DNA from: Phoronis australis
Lineage: Eukaryota > Phoronida > Phoronidae
DNA length: 64,000 nt
Reading direction: 5' to 3'
NCBI GenBank assembly: GCA_002633005.1
Contig: NMRA01000414.1
Coordinates: 154,356-218,355, forward strand
Part shown: positions 1 to 11,670 of the stretch, one piece after another
Numbering within the stretch: the first letter of the stretch is position 1
How the letters are laid out: every line of letters starts with the position of its first letter
Program-made: the position numbers and the translations under genes
Notes under the pieces: generated by a model
What the model was told of the DNA's origin: nothing
Seen by the model: only the letters and a program-made list of their open reading frames with translations
The model's database searches: none

Positions 1-493
1 AAGCTGTACTTTTAGACTTGCGATTTTTTAAGTTCTAAACACACAAAACGCTCGTTACTCCCCGCTTTGCGCAGTGGCACGGAACCCAATCAGGCCCGTC
101 GCGGACGCCAGGACTGGACAGTCACGAACATAAACCAGCTTAAGTTGGAAACAAAACTATGACAACATTCTCCTGTTCAGTGACTTTACCAGACGTAGAG
201 GGTTGTGAGCATGTCATAACAGTCCATAAAAATGCTATGTCACAACATCGTCGTCCTAGTTGCGGGGACACTTATGATTCGGCTATTTTTAGCCACCTGT
301 GCACCCTGGACACGATTTCAATACTGATGATGTCACTATATTAGACTGTGAGGAAGACTGGTTCAGAAGGGGTGTAAAGGAAGCTCTCCATGAGCACACT
401 GAGAGCCCCTCTTTAAATAAAAGAGGAGGATTCGATTTGTCACACGTATGTCTGACGTCCATGTCACACCGTCTTCAATGCCTCGCCGTCTGT

Positions 494-862
494 TCAAAAT
501 GCCACCAATTGGCCAGAATAACGGTAACGCCACAAGCCAAGCTGAAGTCCGTGAGATGCAACGGAACGTATGGATAGTTCTTTGATAAGCCGGAATTCGT
601 CAGAGAAATCACTGTCGACGAAATGCCGGCCACAGACACAGAGATGTTTCACGGCCTCATAGTTGCTATTAACAGCGTACTTTTGATTCTTCACTAACGC
701 GCGCCACTTCCTAAGCATTTTGGGCTCTCGAGGAAGTCGAAAAAACGATATACCAGATTTTTTCGCAGTTTCATTGTAGTTTGGACAAGCGGGAACGTAT
801 AAGAGGAGTGTGGATATAGACCGATTAAGACGGTAAAAAAGACTAATTAAATCGGGTGGCAT
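494..862 (-). pseudogene. THAP-type zinc-finger ORF, degenerate or partial
   Basis: A 122-codon ORF beginning with an ATG. Residues about 25-85 follow the THAP C2CH DNA-binding pattern: PACPNYN, then ISFFRLP (the conserved basic-aromatic-Pro strand), a single Trp in LRKWRALV, and the C-x2-H pair in CGRHF. THAP domains bind DNA through one zinc held by C-x2-4-C and C-x2-H. The first Cys expected just before VPAC is Tyr here (codon TAC, one transition from TGC), and no splice acceptor lies close upstream that could supply it from another exon. The ORF stops soon after the domain with no effector region. It is probably a decayed THAP gene or the THAP end of a DNA transposon; a genuine divergent THAP exon is less likely. 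The domain call rests on motif reading only. Confidence 0.6.
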
Positions 863-920
863 TCTCTTTTAAGTGGGAAAGGTTAATTCCAGAAGTTAAT
901 CAATAAGCAAAACTTCGCTG

Positions 921-934
921 AACATAGTAGGCTT
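921..934. repeat. Left target-site duplication of LINE
   Basis: 14 bp (aacatagtaggctt), identical to 1395-1408. It marks the left edge of the inserted LINE fragment. Confidence 0.85.
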
Positions 935-1394
935 ATACCGCTTAATTCACAGAATATTGCCAACTAATAGTTATTTACATAAAATTAAAATAAAAACAAG
1001 TGATTTATGCTCTTTCTGTGGTGAACACAGTGAAAGTTTTCTCCATCTGTTTTGGGAATGTCGTTTTGTCTCCGGTTTCGGGCTCCTGTTTGCTGATTGG
1101 TTAAAACAAACATATTGTGTAAATTTTCATGTGGACAAGATAGCAGTGTTTTTTGGTTTTTTGGGAAACATTCAGTCGGAAAATTGTAATATTAATTTGT
1201 TGATCATGCTAGTAAAAATTACATATTTAGTCAAAAGTTTGTTAAAGAAATCTTAATATCGAATTGTTCATTAACTTTATTAAATTACATCCTGAAGGAA
1301 ATACGGTACTTGTTGAGTAATGATTTAATGTTATTTAAACGATGTATAGTATATTGTTTTATGTGACTTATAGTTATCATGCTAGAGCAAAATA
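935..1394 (+). mobile_element. 5'-truncated non-LTR retrotransposon (LINE) 3' end
   Basis: From about 941 the plus strand encodes the C-terminal end of a LINE reverse-transcriptase protein. The sequence runs RILPTNSYLHKI, then a Cys-His knuckle of the zf-RVT kind (LCSFCGEHSESFLHLFWEC), open to the stop ending at 1256. The insert is bounded by identical 14-bp copies of aacatagtaggctt at 921-934 and 1395-1408. That is a target-site duplication, so the inserted segment is exactly 935-1394 and severely 5'-truncated. It ends in a short A-rich tail (gcaaaataa). The RT catalytic domain and endonuclease are absent, so it is dead. The style resembles the L1/Tx1 group, but the clade cannot be fixed from this fragment. 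Confidence 0.85.
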
Positions 1395-1408
1395 AACATA
1401 GTAGGCTT
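1395..1408. repeat. Right target-site duplication of LINE
   Basis: 14 bp identical to 921-934, directly after the A-rich LINE tail. Confidence 0.85.
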
Positions 1409-3214
1409 CAAAGCCGAAGCTGCTTCGGTACTCACCAAAGCGCAAGTTATCGGTAGAGGCCGCGGCAACGATATACGATCGTGCCAGACTTGCAAACCAT
1501 GTTCTTTTTTATTGTTGCTAACTAAGGTGTATATACCCCAATTAAATCATTCCAAAATTCTATTTTTTAGAGAACCTGAGCTGTCCTCCATTGTGCAACA
1601 TAATTTTTGTCTTTTTCAGACCTACACTCATTCCCCAACCCTCACAGTAGTAAAAAAGACAACTTAATATCATTTTGTAGTTTTATGGGAATTTCAGGAA
1701 AAAGTTACATATATCACCTTCATACAGAATTGATTTCATGTCTTAAAAAATATACCTTCTATCACATTGTTATTTTTAATACGCACAATGAAAAGATGTA
1801 ATCATACAATCCTACCTTGCCTCAAAGATACAATCAAAATACCTTCCAACTCATCCAGCCGGGTTCTTCATATGCAGCCTTAATTTTCTATAGAGACTTA
1901 ATAATTTATAGGACGTTGCCAACATTTTTTAGTCTTTCCCATAATAAATTAGGAATAACTTTATCGAAAGCCTTTGAAAAAAATGTAGTCACGGTTAAAA
2001 ACGACCACTCATTTACTTATTATTTTCGCTTAATGCATAAAATTCAGTAATTGATCCTGGGGGCAGTGACCTTTCCTAATCCGGATCTGCAGGCGTACAA
2101 GCCCAGTTGCTAAAACCAGCCATTCAGTATATTCAAGCCAAGTCCCTCGTTCACCAGAGGGTAAAGTTGCCTCTGCCTTCTGAAAGGAATTTTTTCATGT
2201 GAGGGGAAAATCACTCCTTAACGACTCTGCCTAAGTACAGTCACTTGGTTTTTATACACCTGCTTCATACTAGCACATGGCGGACAATAACAGTCACGTC
2301 CTGAATTCAACTCTCCTCTTTTGTGGAGGAGATATTGGAAAACACATCGCATGATTGACCTAGTTTTAAAATGGTTTGCAGGTATCATCCAACCAAAATG
2401 GGGCATATGCCATTTTCATCTTTGAATATGAATAATTTTCAGGCTTTAATTACAGAATACCGTATGCAATAGTTGTTTTCAACCAAAAAAATCTGTCTGA
2501 ATGGCGAAATTAATAGACCAGACTATAAAGCAAAAGTATCCACAAAACAACACAGATACTTCTACATAGTTAAGAACAAAACAAACAGGGTGGAAACTGA
2601 TAATTTCCAATGGACAATATCACCACTTGAGAAACAGTTAAAGCCTTTCAAGGGGCAACAATTAAGAGAACTTATAAAAAGATAACAATAAAATGTTGTG
2701 TTTCCTGTGAGAAAAATTAGATAATATCCTGGGCACAGTTCCGCCACACCTCTTGAGATTTGTACATGAAAATAGGACAAACATCTCAATAGATTAATTA
2801 AATGTCAAAGGTTACCATGGTAATCTTCTAAAGGAAAGTTTGCGGTCATTTCAAACAAAGAATATTCCTCTGCTTGTCTGTAGAGTAACTGAACCCGGGT
2901 AACAACAGTGAATGAAACGATTCAATGGATGAAACTACAAAAACAATTGAACATCAGACTAGAATAGGGCACAATACAGCGTCACGCACAGCACACAGAA
3001 TGATAATATGGACAACATAACAACGATGTCCTGAGAACACCCCATGTTTAGATAAACATCAGAACAACTTGCGAACACTTCGCGTTTTGTGACATCTTAG
3101 CCAGGACGCGATGCATCACCAGGACACGAGGTTGTGAGAAATGGATTTTTTGAGAATGATGCAAAAGTGATCCAACTAAAACCAACTGTGTTACTATTCA
3201 TACTCAGAAAAAGA

Positions 3215-3700
3215 TTATGTGGAACCCTAGAAAAAATCTAAATTTGTCTACCTTTGAAACATCATACCTTAGAATTGTTGACTAGATTCGTATGAGAATT
3301 GCTGACTAGATTCGTATGAAACTTTCACACTTTTCAACAAAGGAACTTTTAAAATGTTGCATTTTTGCAATAGGGGATATCAAAAATAAGACTTTTATGA
3401 TTTTTCTGGAAAGAGGTTGCATATAACGAAAATAAATTAAAATGATAAAACTGCAACAGTTCTTTTGAGGTTTCATCTTGAACACTTACAACAAATGAAA
3501 TTTGTTTATTTTATATACACTGTTGTTTTGCTCCAAGAGTGAGCATTTTTAATAAATTTCACTGAAAAGACATGGTCAAATGACCCAATTAATGGAGGAT
3601 TGTAATAAAGTTGAAAATAGAATTTTACAGCTTTTCTACTTTTAGAAAATAAATACTTTCACTAGGTTAAGATCCATAATTTTGTAGACAACTGCTAAAT
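3215..3700 (+). repeat. Dispersed repeat family R1, copy 1
   Basis: Diverged copy of a roughly 500-bp dispersed repeat also seen at 11180-11670 (same strand) and 50455-50805 (opposite strand). Shared landmarks in order are a ggaac-c-aaaaa-tc start, gactttt-ttttt-tgaaa, ttgcataaaa/acgaaa, a gagNtttNatNttgaacatttataacaaa core, and a tgtg/cactcaattaa stretch. It has no coding capacity, so it is probably an old non-autonomous element. Confidence 0.6.
3272..3319. repeat. 24-bp perfect-period tandem duplication
   Basis: Two adjacent 24-bp copies (3272-3295 and 3296-3319) of gaattgNtgactagattcg followed by tatga, differing at one base. They sit inside the left copy of a dispersed repeat (3215-3700). 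Confidence 0.8.
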
Positions 3701-5744
3701 GCTCAGAACTGTCAATATGGTCCAACACAGCATTAGATAATTATAATACACCTGACACTTTTCCATTTCTTTGAAGTCTGTTCAATTTCAGAATCAAAAA
3801 GGATCAATAGATTTCACAAAAAGCCGATGTGCATTTTTCCTGAAAATCTGCAGGTACCCATATTTGGGCAGCGCAAACCAAACATCTCACTTACATAAAA
3901 CATATAGACCATTGATTTTCAACGAGAGCCTGAACATGGAGACAGCATTAATTTGCAGTCAGACAATTAAACGCAAAGGCTAGAAGTTCAGGCTAGACAA
4001 TAAACATAAGAAACTTTCACAGTAGTGTCAATGATTGAGCTGAGATAAACGAACTACAATAACACAGTTTTGTCAGTTTGAAGTACGGTAAAAAATCTTC
4101 AACTTGGAACAAAAATAATTGCAAAAATTGTCATATTTCCATTTTTCAGAGGCTAAGGCTACCACATTTTGCAAATGCAAGATATTTTACCAAATAGTGT
4201 TTGGTAATAGCGACGAGACACAAACCATGCTAAAAGGAACAGTGTCTTCAAAGTAAATTTTACGGAAAACTTGAAACGATCACACTTCAAGTACCCACAC
4301 AAAGACAGCCAATGGCGTGTAACACGCTCAGCCATTCACTGGTCAGAAGTGTCACTGATGACCAGCAGCCCAAGAGATAATAATTCATGGGTAGTATTTT
4401 CCTAGTGTCACATCAAAGGCATAACAAATCAAACTTCACATGCTTTGAGATGCAGCTTTCACAATAGACAGGGTGTTGCATAAGATTTAGTTACAAAGAT
4501 GGTATTGCTGCCAAATGAAGTGCATCCTTGGATAAGATATTGAAAGAAAAAATATAAGATAAAGGTCACCGGCCAAGAACCCCTATTAATATTGGTTTAT
4601 TCAACAACAGTAGTGGCCCTGAAGTCACAATAGAACAAACAGTGCTTTGAACATTAAAGTGGAATGCACACCACCTGGTTTTAGAATACGTAAACATCTT
4701 ACAGCAAGTCCAGTCTTTTTTGTGATTGACTGAAAAAAAAAAAATTATTTCAGTTCTGAAACAAAAACTTTTCTTTATAACAAATGCTTCCACAACCTAT
4801 GAAATAGGTGACCATTTTAATAATGTACCTGTTTGTTTATTTATTAACAGAATTACTGTAGCCTCAATTTTTCATCCTATAATAAAATTGCAATTTCGTT
4901 TAACTCACTCCATCGAGTTCTTCCAATAAGAAATATTTTGCATTCAATTCTTCAGTGTAGTGAGCACAAAAGGGTTTTACTCGACCCAAATTCTAATTAT
5001 GGCGTGCAACTTTTCATTTCGAGACAACGAACATTTTTAATCGAAATGCAACTTGACCGCAAATAATTTATGAAACACACTGTAAAAAACTCTCTGCAAT
5101 AAAATCATACAAGAACGCATCGCGCTCCGGGGACAAGGTGTAATTCATGTCATCTTGCTGTATTGGAAACAGGCTATTGAATATTTCATAGGGTTTAGGG
5201 CTCAGATAAATGCATATGTTCCGCGACACACCTGTGTCCAGGGTGGACCTGAAGAACAGTAGTATGGCATGTCATAAATTGCAGACGCTTGTACACCCCA
5301 CCAGTCTTCTTGTAAGAAATAAAGAAATACTATATAATCTCAACAATTCAGGCAAAAAACAATTACCAAAGTTAATCTACTGTATTTGCCAACAGTTGTG
5401 AAAGCCAACTGTTTATCAAGATATTGTCTGATGGCAGATAACGGTTTGTTATAGAATTTTATTGATAAAGCGTTTACTTAATGTTGCTTATACTTTATAG
5501 AAAAAAGAAATTTCACTTTTCAACTTAACAGCGTCATATATTACCGAGACTTTACCACATCACAATTACAGGTCATGGACCAGCAAAACAGATATGTTGT
5601 ACAACTTGCAAGTGCAAGACACTACGGTACTCTCCTCAGTCGCCAACAGGGAAGTCAAGTCGGTTTCTTCTCCTCCTATTCTGAACAACAACACGGGCAA
5701 GACACAACACCAAGGTATGACGTCTGACCACACTTGGACTTTGA

Positions 5745-5857
5745 GTGACGGCTTAACTGACTAATCAGAACCCAGTATTCTTGACACATCTTTGTTTCCA
5801 AGCCACTATTTTACACGTTGCCGGGTAAAACAAATTGTTTGTCGACATTTCACAAGG
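5745..5857 (+). repeat. Dispersed repeat R2, copy 1
   Basis: About 110 bp matching 42175-42303 at roughly four of five positions. It includes gacggcttaac, tattcttgac, aagccac/tatttta, the exact 14-mer cacgttgccgggta and ttgtttg-cgacattt. The other copy carries about 15 extra bases before cacgttgcc. It does not look like coding sequence. Confidence 0.65.
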
Positions 5858-5889
5858 GGACAGAGATTGCGATAGTTCAATTCCGCTCA

Positions 5890-5990
5890 GGCCTTTATGC
5901 AGCGGACGTCCTGGGCGTCCAAACGGACACCCTAGCACTAATCTGGACGCCCTGGCAAGGACGCCCAATGTATCATTTGGACGCCCACTG
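5890..5990. repeat. GGACGCCC-rich cluster with inverted core
   Basis: The motif ggacgccc (or its complement gggcgtcc) occurs repeatedly. The 11-mer gggcgtccaaa at 5913-5923 is answered by its inverse tttggacgccc at 5976-5986, giving a possible hairpin. Related ggacgccctgg and ggacaccct sequence recurs inverted at about 6305-6360. Confidence 0.6.
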
Positions 5991-8082
5991 TCAATAGTAA
6001 CCTCTCAAGTTTGGACTCGCACATTGTAATGAATACTAGGAAGCCTCTGAAGGCTCACAGTGGGGGCTCTTTTTTCAAAGCAGGAAGAAATATACAATGT
6101 ATATACATAGTATATGCATTGTTGTTATTTTGACACTTGGTTGACAGCATTGTAAGTCTTGGTCTACAGTTTTTTTTTAGTAAAAATGCTCACCATAGAA
6201 GGCTGTTTTATAAACTTAGATGTAAAAACCTTGATCTATGCATTTTTTGTAAAAACATCTGTGTGTTTGGGGGTATTGCTCGGGGTGGGGGGGTTACGCA
6301 TCGGAATCATGGACGCCCTGGAATATTGGGAACCCCATTTTGGACACCCTATTTTCAAAATCCTGGATAAAGGCCCGATTCCGCTCACCATGGACATACT
6401 ATAATCTCTGGTTCATTTCTGTACGCAATCATTTTACAAAACTTAATTAACATGCAAGAACAAATGCAAATAAAAATATACCGACATCCCATCATGCACC
6501 TTTCACAGCATGACGTTGACCTCCTCTCGGTGCAAAAATTGTAACTCGGTGTCGTTGAACTTGTTAATAAGCTGCCATACTTTTTGTGGGCAATTATTTT
6601 CCGGCAATATAATACTCCAACAAATTTGTGGACATTAGGTACACCGACACTGTATCTCTCAAAAAATGGCATGTTTAGCTAGCAGCGTACAAAAACAATT
6701 GACTACAGTTGAACGGTTGCAAACTGTGCAAAGTAATACGAAACAAAAACTTGCATTACTGTAAAGAAATTTGACAAGAACACACCTCTCTACTACAGTG
6801 TGAGCTGACTAGAAACATAAACAAAAGAAACAATGACCTAAAAATTTCCCTTGGTCAGTAGAAGTCATAAAACAACATTTGGTACGTTTTTCCATTACGG
6901 ACTTGTAATAAGGTGATCAGACTTTGAAAAGTGGGAAAGGTAGATTTTTCCCGGAAACAAGTGGAGAATTACTGTCATATCACTATAAGACACTATGTTG
7001 GAGTGATAAGTATTGCAAAAATACACTTAAATGCAACAAAACTTTGTGTTATTTACAAAGTCCGATGAGGAGTCTTCCTGTTATGACTGGATACATTCCG
7101 GTGTGATGGAGAACCCTGGGAAGTCCATTTAGGGGATATCCTGTTTCCCATAACTGTCACAGATAGTCAGTTGAGGGCACAACTTAAAAGAAATATCCAC
7201 CTCAGCTCTGTTTTGACAACATGAAAAGCAGGATCCTATGTCTCTAAATGAGCTCGGGATTACACAATGAACTAGTCATAACAAACCAGACAGTGAAGAA
7301 TGATTGATGGAGAAAGTTATAGGTGAAATGGTAATCAAATAATTGGCACCCACAGAAAGTTCACATAACAGAGGGCAAGCAGTTGAACAAAGAATCCAAA
7401 AGGAAAAGTCTACAAAAGTCATGACCATCGGTTCCTTTGGCTACAACAACTGAGAAAGAATTTTTGAAAAGTGGTGGAAATTACATTGCCAATGAGACAC
7501 GATGCAACACTAACTGCGAAACCACAATGAACGTATCAAGCGATCAGTTTCAAAATAGTAAACTGCGCATAAAAATTAAGAGGCCACTACCATAATGGCC
7601 CGAGTTACACAATACACTCTAAGTGAACCCAAATGAGTACTCCATAGTACACTACAGGCCAATGGATCAGAGAGGCCAAGTGTGAAATTCAATCAAGACA
7701 TGGGCCATGATCAAACAACAGAATGGGACATTTGATAGCAGCCAGCCATGATCAGAGGCAGGGAGTGTTATGTAAGGGGAGAGGGCTCTAATGATGCAAG
7801 CAGAGATTGTTAACTGAAACTGGAAAGGGGAAAAGGTGCAACACAGCACGCCAGGCAAATGAGTTAATTACAAAAATATGAAAAATGCCCACCAGTGGAA
7901 ATTCCACCGTTTTGGGTTTCGGGTTGTGGTACTGACAAAAAGACATTCACAAAACGGCGCTACATCTCGGCTGCGTGTTTAGTGCAATTGCGTGTAATTG
8001 CTCAGCCTTGCAAGGGTAGAAGGAAATAAGTTGAAAATATGGCGAAGATTTATTGCCTTGCAGTTGCTTAAACCTGGAACTC

Positions 8083-8168
8083 AATATGGGCTTAGTCATA
8101 GAGTCGCTCCAACTGACAAGGCTATAATATGGGCCCAGTCATAGAGTTGCTCCAACTGACAAAGCTAT
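8083..8168. repeat. 43-bp tandem duplication
   Basis: Two head-to-tail copies (8083-8125 and 8126-8168) of an aatatgggc-agtcatagagt-gctccaactgac unit with a few mismatches. Confidence 0.8.
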
Positions 8169-9014
8169 TTTGATTACACAGTAGAAGACAGACATAGTAC
8201 TTCAAGAAAAAAAATTATCTCCTAAAAACATTTGGGGTTTGCATGATAAGAAGCCTTAAAAAGTAAATGAACCATGCAGTAAGTGTTGATTGTGGATTAT
8301 AGGAGACAACTAAGGCCACTGGGAGATCTTTTAATAATGCAAACCCAGCCGAGGACAGCTAGAAGACATATTAAGATGAAAAATAAACATATACAAAAAA
8401 CTGCTGACACAAGTGGGTATGTTTATATATGCTAAAGCCTCATGATTGACTTTTCTTTATCAAAATAAACAGATTACTAGAGCAAGTGAGGATAAGAGAG
8501 CCGTAGGTCATCTACAAGTGGTTTTCGGTAATGCCAGGTGACCTGATTAGCTGAAAAAACATTGAAATGCATTGGCTGTACTGAGAAAAGACTGCATGTT
8601 CAAAACAAGGACCCACTTCAAGAGGAAATGTATTTGGTTCACGCATAACTGTGCAGGGTATTTAGTCCATCCATGTTCACGCATGTCTTTAAGAATTGTG
8701 TTCAGTTAAGATTTCTAGTTTAGTATGCAATTTCAAACAGTCACTGTTCAGCGAATTACTTGAAAATACCCTGAACAGTCAAACCTACACCACGCCTGTT
8801 ATTGTGTTCCAAAAAACCTAAACCATTAGAGAGAATTATTGAACCATGTCAAAACATGAAAATTGGCTACAAAAATGAAATAGACTTAGTACTAAGTGGC
8901 ATTAAATCTGATACTTTCTGCCAATAAGTTTTAATCTAGATGAGTTACCATTGTAAAAATGGTCTTGTTTTTATCTGTTCGAAAGCAATTTTTGCGCTGC
9001 ACTTGCAAAGAACT

Positions 9015-9185
9015 AATAGTTTGTTACTTCTTCAGATCAAGTTGACCTGAAAACATAAGCTTAGTCTGAAGAAAGTACGAGTTGTCAGTTTTTACCAAGC
9101 GCGAAACCACATCCATTTTGACTGAGGAACAATTTAAGAACAGTTCCATAACGCATGTTGCCTAAATCGAAACTCGTTTTTAACA
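9015..9185 (+). repeat. Dispersed repeat R3, copy 1
   Basis: Diverged match to 57180-57330. Both contain gtcagttt/ct, gaaa-cac-tcc-ttttgact-aggaacaatt, and later aaatc-aaa-tcgttttt. It overlaps the left edge of the 786-bp duplication. Confidence 0.45.
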
Positions 9186-9931
9186 GAAACCACAGTTTCA
9201 ATGTCACTTCAACATAGAATTCGGAACATGGAATCAACAGAAAATTCTTGGGTATTAGGTTCGCATTAGGTCAGCTGGAAGATGTATTAGTGCTGAAAGA
9301 CTTGGGAAAGTTGTAGGTAACAATCTCTTCATCTTCAGTACGTATTACACAAAGAATGGTGAAATGAGTATCAAATTTTACTTTCTACAAGCGTGCCCCC
9401 ATTCCTAACAATTTCTGTGACACTTGAAAGCCAATGCGCCAGGATTATTCAGATAGTGTTGACTAGGCAACTGTCAAGGGCTGATCAATGTCCATCATAA
9501 ATATAGCAACCACTAGTTTTTAATTGCAGACATTAATCGCCATCACTCAGACTCATTAGTTAATTAATCAAACTTGCAATGTTGGCAGCTTGTTGTTAGT
9601 CAACTGTGAGAGACGCAGCAATGGCAGACCAACGGGAGCGGATATCAAATGTAGTGGAGAAGAGGAAATGCTATCGGAAAAATTACTTTTTACATGACTA
9701 ATGAGTCATTTAGCTAATCACTGATGAAGTGCGAACACATACAGGAGGAGTCAACTCTATTGACGCATGTGGCGACAGAAAAAAACACGAGCTATCAATC
9801 AATAGTATTGGATTGCGGCACCAAATAATGACTAAATGCGGAATAAGGTAGCCATTTTTTATTATTAACATTATTGTTGTGATCCCAAACAGCGATAATA
9901 AAGATGTTGAAAAAATGTTTTGAGGTCAGAA
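9146..9931 (+). repeat. 786-bp direct repeat, copy 1
   Basis: Begins ccataacgcatgttgcctaa and ends gttttgaggtcagaa. It is almost identical to 9933-10718, differing at roughly ten positions with no length difference (9931+787=10718). See the assembly note at 9932. Confidence 0.95.
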
Positions 9932-9932
9932 N
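9932..9932. other. Single-N assembly join
   Basis: One undetermined base exactly between the two 786-bp copies. Repeat unit, N, repeat unit is the pattern left when two contig ends that should have been overlapped are abutted. Confidence 0.9.
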
Positions 9933-10718
9933 CCATAACGCATGTTGCCTAAATCGAAACTAGTTTTTAACAGAAACCACAGTTTCAATGTCACTTCAAC
10001 ATAGAATTTGGAACATGGAATCAACAGAAAATTCTTGGGTATTAGGTTCGCATTAGGTCAGCTGGAAGATGTATTAGTGCTGAAAGACTTGGGAAAGTTG
10101 TAGGTAACAATCGCTTCATCTTCAGTGCGTATTACACAAAGAATGGTGAAATGAGTATCAAATTTTACTTTCTACAAGCGTGCCCCTATTCCTAACAATT
10201 TCTGTGACACTTGAAAGCCAATGCGCCAGGATTATTCAGATAGTGTTGACTAGGCAACTGTCAAGGGCTGATCAATGTCCGTCATAAATATAGCAACCAC
10301 TAGTTTTTAATTGCAGACATTAATCGCCATCACTCAGACTCATTAGTTAATTAATCAAACTTGCAATGTTGGCAGCTTGTTGTTAGTCAACTGTGAGAGA
10401 CACAGCAATGGCAGACCAACAGGAGCGGATATCAAATGTAGTGGAGAAGAGGAAATGCTATCGGAAAAATTACTTTTTACATGACTAATGAGTCATTTAG
10501 CTAATCACTGATGAAGTGCGAACACATACAGGAGGAGTCAACTCTATTGACGCATGTGGCGACAGAAAAAAACACGAGCTATCAATCAATAGTATTGGAT
10601 TGCGGCACCAAATAATGACTAAATGCGGAATAAGGTAGCCATTTTTTATTATTAACATTATTGTTGTGATCCCAAACAGCGATAATAAAGATGTTGAAAA
10701 AATGTTTTGAGGTCAGAA
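9933..10718 (+). repeat. 786-bp direct repeat, copy 2
   Basis: Near-identical second copy of 9146-9931. Differences are scattered substitutions such as actcg/actag, attcgg/atttgg, gtccatc/gtccgtc and gacgcagc/gacacagc, at about the level expected between two alleles of a heterozygous marine animal. Confidence 0.95.
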
Positions 10719-11179
10719 TAAGATTACCCTTAAAGGAAAGTGCAGCTGCTCAAAGCTTTTCTAAGAACAAAGAGAGAACCATGCGGGGAAAATTTGAGAC
10801 ATAAAACCGATGGCAAATTATGGTAAGTGCTCAAACGGCTTCACCACTTTTCAAGAAAACCCTGGATCAAGTTTGTTGTCTGACAAAAGAGACGCCTGAT
10901 AGAGTAATGACTGGTAACTTTTCAGTCGCCAGCAGGCACCATTTAGGAAATGTGAGACTGGCCTGGCTGTCTTTCCCACTGGTGAAGAGCGTGGGCTGCT
11001 CACTGTCCAGTAATTAATGAATGCAAACAATGGGAAGTCCAAGTGAGATATGTTATGACCTGGAATGACTTGTCTTACAGTGTTAGCCCATTCATTCCCA
11101 TTAGGTTACTAGCCAACATAGAGGAAGGAATAAACATACAAATATTAAAATCACAGGATTATTAATTTAATAAAGTGAT

Positions 11180-11670
11180 GTAGGAACCTCAAAAAAATCC
11201 GAATTTGGCAAAAGTTCAGAGCATCGTATCTCAGAGATGACTGATCGGATTCATCTTTCAGATTCCATGCATAATGCATTGTTCTAAAAACGCTTCAGGA
11301 ATTGCTTTTAACATGTTCCAATTCCACATGAAGGACTGTAAAACGGGACTTTTCTTAGTTTTTTATGAAAAATTCAACAAAAGTTGCATAAAACAAAAAC
11401 GAAATAATTCAAAAAACTATAACAGCATTTTTGAGATTTTATTTTGAACATTTATAACAAACAAAATTTGCCATGTCATTAACACTGCTAGTTTGCTAGG
11501 GACGTTCCTTCCTTTTTTGTAATTTTTTCAAAATAGACACTGTCGTGTGACTCAATTAAAACCGGTTAGTATGAAGTCAAACACCAAATTCCACAGGCTT
11601 GCTTCTTTCAGCAAATATTTACTTTAACTTAGTTAAAATCTATAGATTTGTAGGTATTTAGTTATATACA
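11180..11670 (+). repeat. Dispersed repeat family R1, copy 2
   Basis: Same-strand relative of 3215-3700. It also contains the ccctagcaaa-like segment (here gctagggacg on this strand) shared with the inverted copy at 50455-50805. It has no coding capacity. Confidence 0.6.

Noticed and set aside
2050-2187. Minus-strand open frame with acceptor (KAEATLPSGERGTWLEY)
   Set aside because: Open for about 50 codons with a good acceptor, but it matches no family I know and does not fit the TMEM135 C-terminus.
10728-10760. Minus-strand 33-bp splice-bounded ORF (KSFEQLHFPLR)
   Set aside because: Joining it to exon 7 would create a stop codon; no homology seen.
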